Positions 15,906 to 18,571 of a stretch of 18,571 nucleotides of DNA are shown piece after piece (the stretch's first letter is position 1; each line of letters starts with the position of its first letter). A program made the position numbers and the translations under genes. Under the pieces are notes generated by a model. That model saw only the letters and a program-made list of their open reading frames with translations, did no database searches and was not told the origin of the DNA. Source of the DNA: CAYHWW01 sp964360145 (lineage in GTDB: Bacteria > Bdellovibrionota > UBA1018 > CAYHWW01). The DNA lies in the NCBI GenBank assembly GCA_964360145.1, contig CAYHWW010000050.1, positions 1 to 18,571 of the forward strand. The letters run 5' to 3'.

Positions 15906-16774
15906 CAGGATCCATGCGAACTCAAGACCGCTGGGTGAAGATCCTCGGCACGGGGGGGACCCTGAAGGCCACTGCCCTGTCAGCGAAGAACGTTGTTCGC
16001 GAGGCGTCTCAACGACACAAGTTGAGTGGGGAACATGCGGTGGCGCTGGGCGAAGCCTTGGTGGCGGCGTTATTGCTGGCCTCTCGCCAGCGGTCCGGCG
16101 GTCGCATCAGCATTTCAGTCAAAGGTGATCAGATCCTGAAGCAAGTGGTCGCTGACGGCACCGCCGAAGGTTCCGTGCGGGGCTTCCTCACCTGCCGGGA
16201 CACCGCCGCGGCCGCTGTGGAAAATCGGGGTCCCTGGGGCCAGGGGTTGCTGTCCGTGGTCACGCTGAACCCCGGTAAGAAAGAGCCCTACGTCGGCACC
16301 ATTGAGCTCACCACGGGCTTTCTCGCCAAGGACCTCACTGTTTACTTAACCCAGTCGGAGCAAATCCCGTCCGCCGTGGGGCTTTCCGTGAATGTGGCTG
16401 ACAATGGCGAGATTCTCTCCGCCGGTGGGTTCTTGCTTGAAGTGATGCCCGGGGCCCAAGACAGTGACATCGCCGCAATCGAGCGCAATATTTTAGAGAT
16501 GGAAACCATGGCGAGCCAGCTGGGGCGCGATCCCAACCCCGTGCTCCTCCTCTCCCAGATTTTCGCCGAGCAGCCGTTTACGATCATGGAAGAAAAGGGC
16601 GTTAACTTTTTGTGCACTTGTTCGCGGAACCGCGTGCAAAGAGCCCTGACGCTCCTGGGCCCCACGGAGCTCCAGGACATGATCGAGAAGGACCACGGAG
16701 CCAGCGTCCACTGCGACTTCTGCAACGATGAATACGCCTTCACCGAGGCCGAGCTTCAGGCACTGTTTGCCTAA
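15902..16774 (+). CDS. hslO: Hsp33 redox-regulated chaperone
   Basis: A 290-residue cytoplasmic holdase of usual family length. The N-terminal core shows LKATALSAKNVVREASQRHK (21-40), FLTCRD (95-100) and the GQGLLSVV strand, all typical of Hsp33. The C-terminal redox switch has four zinc-binding cysteines: Cys238 and Cys240 in FLCTCSRNRV, and Cys271 and Cys274 in HCDFCNDEY. Oxidation releases zinc and activates the chaperone. AGGTGG lies about 8 bases before the ATG; a second ATG at 15914 also has AGGA. It is translationally joined to the glycosidase gene by ATGA, unusual for a cytoplasmic stress chaperone. The gene ends 15 bases before the convergent antitoxin-like gene. Confidence 0.97.
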   Translation: MTGSMRTQDRWVKILGTGGTLKATALSAKNVVREASQRHKLSGEHAVALGEALVAALLLASRQRSGGRISISVKGDQILKQVVADGTAEGSVRGFLTCRDTAAAAVENRGPWGQGLLSVVTLNPGKKEPYVGTIELTTGFLAKDLTVYLTQSEQIPSAVGLSVNVADNGEILSAGGFLLEVMPGAQDSDIAAIERNILEMETMASQLGRDPNPVLLLSQIFAEQPFTIMEEKGVNFLCTCSRNRVQRALTLLGPTELQDMIEKDHGASVHCDFCNDEYAFTEAELQALFA

Positions 16775-16795
16775 AAAGCTGGCTAGGGTTTAGGC
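16769..16795. terminator. Possible bidirectional stem at convergent gene ends
   Basis: GCCTAAA (16769-16775) and TTTAGGC (16789-16795) are perfect inverted copies around a 13-base loop. The stem covers the stop codons of both hslO and the antitoxin-like gene. Stem strength is low and there is no clear U-tract, so termination is only possible, and part of the symmetry comes from two TAA stops in mirror position. Confidence 0.3.
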
Positions 16796-17212
16796 TGCTT
16801 CGTCCCCAGCATCCAAAACAAGCTTGTCCGGTGTATTTTCTTCCCCCAGTAATGCGCTGAATTTCCCCTGGATTTTTACCCCTAATTTTTCAGCCATAAG
16901 CGCACGGACAGCGACTTCATTGATGGGATCGAGTCTTTTCTTGTCGGCCCGTTCCCACTTCAAAATGGCGGGAGCCGAAATCCCAAGCTCGGCCCCGATG
17001 CGACCAAGGGAAAGACCTAATGTTTTTCTTAAAAACTTAAACTCGACACCCCGGATGGGTACATTGAAGCGAAGAAGGCTTCTCGCGACAAATCTTTCGA
17101 TCAACGCAGTATCGAGATCGACCACGTCCCCATGTTTTGTCTTGCGAAGGGGGATGCCCGTCACCGTCACGTAGCCCAAGCCATAGTATTTTTTGATGGT
17201 CAGCGTTTTCAT
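16790..17212 (-). CDS. MqsA/YgiT-like HTH antitoxin-type regulator without zinc cysteines
   Basis: A 140-residue protein with an HTH at about 54-88 (GVEFKFLRKTLGLSLGRIGA, then ELGISAPAILKWER), matching the C-terminal DNA-binding half of MqsA/YgiT-type antitoxins. The N-terminal part (GYVTVTGIPLRKTKHGDVV, 13-31) aligns in layout with the MqsA zinc domain. The protein contains no cysteine, so it cannot bind zinc as MqsA does. It lies downstream of a DUF4258 gene; GAGGAG about 6 bases before its ATG overlaps the stop of that gene. This toxin-first order is as in mqsRA. It likely neutralises the DUF4258 protein and represses the operon through the TTAAC dyad upstream (inference). Confidence 0.78.
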   Translation of the reverse strand: MKTLTIKKYYGLGYVTVTGIPLRKTKHGDVVDLDTALIERFVARSLLRFNVPIRGVEFKFLRKTLGLSLGRIGAELGISAPAILKWERADKKRLDPINEVAVRALMAEKLGVKIQGKFSALLGEENTPDKLVLDAGDEAA

Positions 17213-17222
17213 ATTCGTCTCC

Positions 17223-17468
17223 TCAAAACAAAGTCACAACCAGGGTCTCTCCGTCATAAACACAAACTACGGTCAGTTCATCGCCCTCGGTATCCGTGCC
17301 GGTGATCTTGAATCGACCGTTGGCTTGAAGTTTCCAGTCGATGCAGGTTTGTCCAAGCGACCGAATATCTGCACGAACTACGTTTCTTTGCGACATCCGC
17401 AAATAGGCGTGATCCGTGAGGCTAAAGCGATTCAGCCTTAAATCCTCTAAAATATTTTGCACCGACAT
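17223..17468 (-). CDS. DUF4258 family small protein, toxin-like
   Basis: An 81-residue protein of the DUF4258 type. The family core is visible as FSLTDHAYLRMSQRNV (15-30), with His20, Arg24, Met25 and Arg28, then GRFKITGTDTEGDELTVVCV (51-70) and LVVTLF at the end. DUF4258 genes are often found next to YgiT/MqsA-type HTH genes and are regarded as likely RNase-type or RelE/MqsR-like toxins; activity is not shown here. The ATG at 17468 has GAGGT six to seven bases upstream and is preferred over a TTG at 17480. The stop is 10 bases before the HTH gene. A promoter with an overlapping dyad lies just upstream. Confidence 0.8.
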   Translation of the reverse strand: MSVQNILEDLRLNRFSLTDHAYLRMSQRNVVRADIRSLGQTCIDWKLQANGRFKITGTDTEGDELTVVCVYDGETLVVTLF

Positions 17469-17488
17469 CGAATACCTCAAAAGGTGTC

Positions 17489-17503
17489 GTTAACTAAGTT
17501 AAC
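17489..17503. promoter_or_regulatory. Operator-like dyad TTAAC-N3-GTTAA
   Basis: GTTAAC-TAA-GTTAAC is a perfect dyad with 5- to 6-bp half sites and a 3-bp spacer. It starts 21 bases upstream of the DUF4258 ATG and overlaps the -10 box of its promoter. The 5-3-5 geometry is like the palindromes bound by MqsA in mqsRA promoters, so autorepression by the HTH partner is likely. Confidence 0.62.
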
Positions 17504-17528
17504 ATAGTGAAATTATTTTCTCAATCAA
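17501..17528 (-). promoter_or_regulatory. Promoter of the toxin-antitoxin-like pair
   Basis: On the minus strand TTGATT (-35, 17523-17528) is followed after 16 bases by TATGTT (-10, 17501-17506), each four of six matches to the sigma-70 consensus. The -10 overlaps the TTAAC dyad. Transcription would start about 20-25 bases before the DUF4258 ATG, which leaves room for its GAGGT ribosome site. Confidence 0.5.
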
Positions 17529-17552
17529 ACTGCGGAGCCATATAGGGGTACG

Positions 17553-17604
17553 GTTGCCGCCCTTCCTTGGAAAAATTAAAACAGCCCAGAGACACGGCGG
17601 CAAC
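17553..17604. other. Perfect 9-bp inverted repeat with 34-base loop
   Basis: GTTGCCGCC (17553-17561) and GGCGGCAAC (17596-17604) are exact inverted copies, extendable by one G-T pair. The loop is AT-rich at its start (GGAAAAATTAAAAC). On the plus strand the right arm is followed by TATCTGTTTTGTTT, which looks like a weak terminator tail. It lies in the spacer between the toxin-antitoxin promoter and the exported-protein gene. It could be an attenuator or leader structure, a terminator of a short transcript, or a protein-binding dyad. Confidence 0.45.
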
Positions 17605-17748
17605 TATCTGTTTTGTTTATGAATTAAATCGGTCAGCCGTGAAAAAAGCTCAGCGCAAAATACACCTCAGCCTCCCTCGGCTTTCCTCCGAAACAGCCAG
17701 CAGAGCGGAGGGCTCTTGATCGGGACTGTGGGCAGGATTTGCCGAGAC

Positions 17749-18571
17749 ATGTTGAAGGCAGTGGCGGGGCTGCGCCTTGCCGTTCTGCTGTGTTTGCTCG
17801 CGCCCTGCCCTTCGCTCTGGGCCCAGAGCGAGGGCACTGAACACGCCGTGACCTTGCAGGACCTCGACGCCATCGTGACCCGGGCGCCGGATCTGGACGG
17901 TTTTTTGCGCAACCCCGCCCTCATCGACGAGTAATTCAATGCCCTGCAAGCCTACTACGGCGGCCCTGAACGTTTCAGCCGCGCTTCTTTTGATACGATT
18001 CTTAATCAGCTTCGCGAGGTCAGTGCCACAGTCCCTGGCCTCAGCACACGCCTTTGGGAGACGACAAACCTGGGCACTGCCTTTGCCATTGAGAGCACTA
18101 CCGTGAGCCATGGCCGTGAACTCAACCCCAGTGCGTGGACAACCTACCTTGCGCAATGGCGATCCCGTCTCGCCGCCCAGGCCCAGTCGCTCTCGTCCGC
18201 GGACGAGCAAGAGATCCTTGCTGCGCTTCGTCGCAGGCTTCAAGTTTTTGAGGCAGAGACCGCCTCACTAACAGCGGGCGTGCGCCGCCAACGCGAGGCC
18301 GCGTTCTACCAAGCAGTGCACGCAGACCCCGATGTGGCGCGCTTGCGTGCCGCCCTCATTTTACGCGAGCTCAACACAGAGCAAATGGGGGATTACTTCC
18401 GCAGCGGCGACCCCGACCTCATCTTGAACTCACTGAGCGACTTAAGACAGGGGGCCCGGCGCTTGCTTCGCGACATCCCCGATGCACCCCAGGGCCTCGT
18501 CAGCAGACTTGCCTCAGAAGTGCCCACAATGCCCGTGCTCTTGGCCCGGGAAGATGTGTTCCCCATCGCCA
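17749..18571 (+). pseudogene. Exported protein gene of unknown family with in-frame TAA (runs off the right edge)
   Basis: From ATG 17749 the frame encodes a signal peptide (MLKAVAGLRLAVLLCLLAPC, cleavage near L-W-A, residue 25). A segment AVTLQDLDAIVTRAPDLDGF (34-53) follows, and the frame then meets TAA at 17932-17934 after 61 codons. The same frame is open for another 212 codons to the window end (FNALQAYYGGPERFSRASFD directly after the stop), with no ATG near the break and a style like the surrounding coding DNA. The continuation is rich in Ala, Leu and Arg, looks helical and has no membrane segment. The simplest reading is one exported protein broken by a nonsense change or a base error. 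Stop readthrough is less likely. I do not recognise the family. Confidence 0.7.

Noticed and set aside
17724..17748. Sigma-54-like GG/GC element before the interrupted gene
   Set aside because: The distance between the GG and GC pairs is one base short of the -24/-12 spacing, and it would leave no room for a leader before the ATG.
17650..18243. Minus-strand 197-codon open frame at the right end
   Set aside because: It is antisense to the plus-strand frame that carries a signal peptide and continuous coding style. Its own product is rich in Arg, Gly and Gln without recognisable domains or a ribosome site.
1..18571. CRISPR arrays, tRNA or rRNA genes, insertion sequences
   Set aside because: No regularly spaced repeats, cloverleaf-like segments, rRNA-like stretches or transposase-like proteins were seen on either strand.

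Overview
The window comes from a GC-rich, Gram-negative bacterium. The outer-membrane polysaccharide exporter (a Wza-type lipoprotein) and the O-antigen-ligase-type protein imply an outer membrane. The sequence alone does not fix the phylum; a deltaproteobacterial-type or other environmental lineage is only a guess.

About three quarters of the window (roughly 1-13738, almost all on the minus strand) is one extracellular-polysaccharide locus, read here from right to left. The right arm is: NodB-type polysaccharide deacetylase, Wza-type export lipoprotein, a BY-kinase-like protein that has lost its nucleotide-binding motifs, a Wzz/PCP-type co-polymerase, a Wzy/WaaL-type polymerase or ligase, and a GT4 glycosyltransferase. 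A second GT4 gene lies on the opposite strand; it converges on the first and overlaps it by 55 bases. The left arm starts at a short divergent promoter region rich in dyads (6046-6108). It is: phosphoglycosyl transferase (initiating enzyme), GT2 glycosyltransferase, FemAB-type transferase, SGNH/AlgJ-type O-acyltransferase, MBOAT/AlgI-type acyl carrier, and the first 21 codons of a response regulator that runs off the left edge. Three consecutive gene junctions in the left arm are ATGA overlaps, so these products are probably made in fixed ratio.

Together the genes describe a Wzx/Wzy-type pathway: a lipid-linked repeat unit is initiated and extended by three glycosyltransferases, polymerised under Wzz control and exported through Wza. 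It is then O-acylated (MBOAT + SGNH), possibly aminoacylated (FemAB) and deacetylated (NodB). No Wzx flippase is seen in the window.

On the plus strand, divergent from the deacetylase, lies a secreted GH123/DUF4091-type glycosidase. It is joined by an ATGA overlap to hslO (Hsp33), a cytoplasmic redox chaperone, which is an odd pairing. Next comes a minus-strand toxin-antitoxin-like pair (DUF4258 protein, then a cysteine-free MqsA-like HTH protein). It has a readable promoter whose -10 element overlaps a TTAAC-N3-GTTAA operator-like dyad.

The right end (17749-18571, plus strand) holds an exported protein gene of unknown family. It is interrupted by an in-frame TAA after 61 codons and then stays open for 212 codons to the window edge. 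A perfect 9-bp inverted repeat lies between it and the toxin-antitoxin pair.
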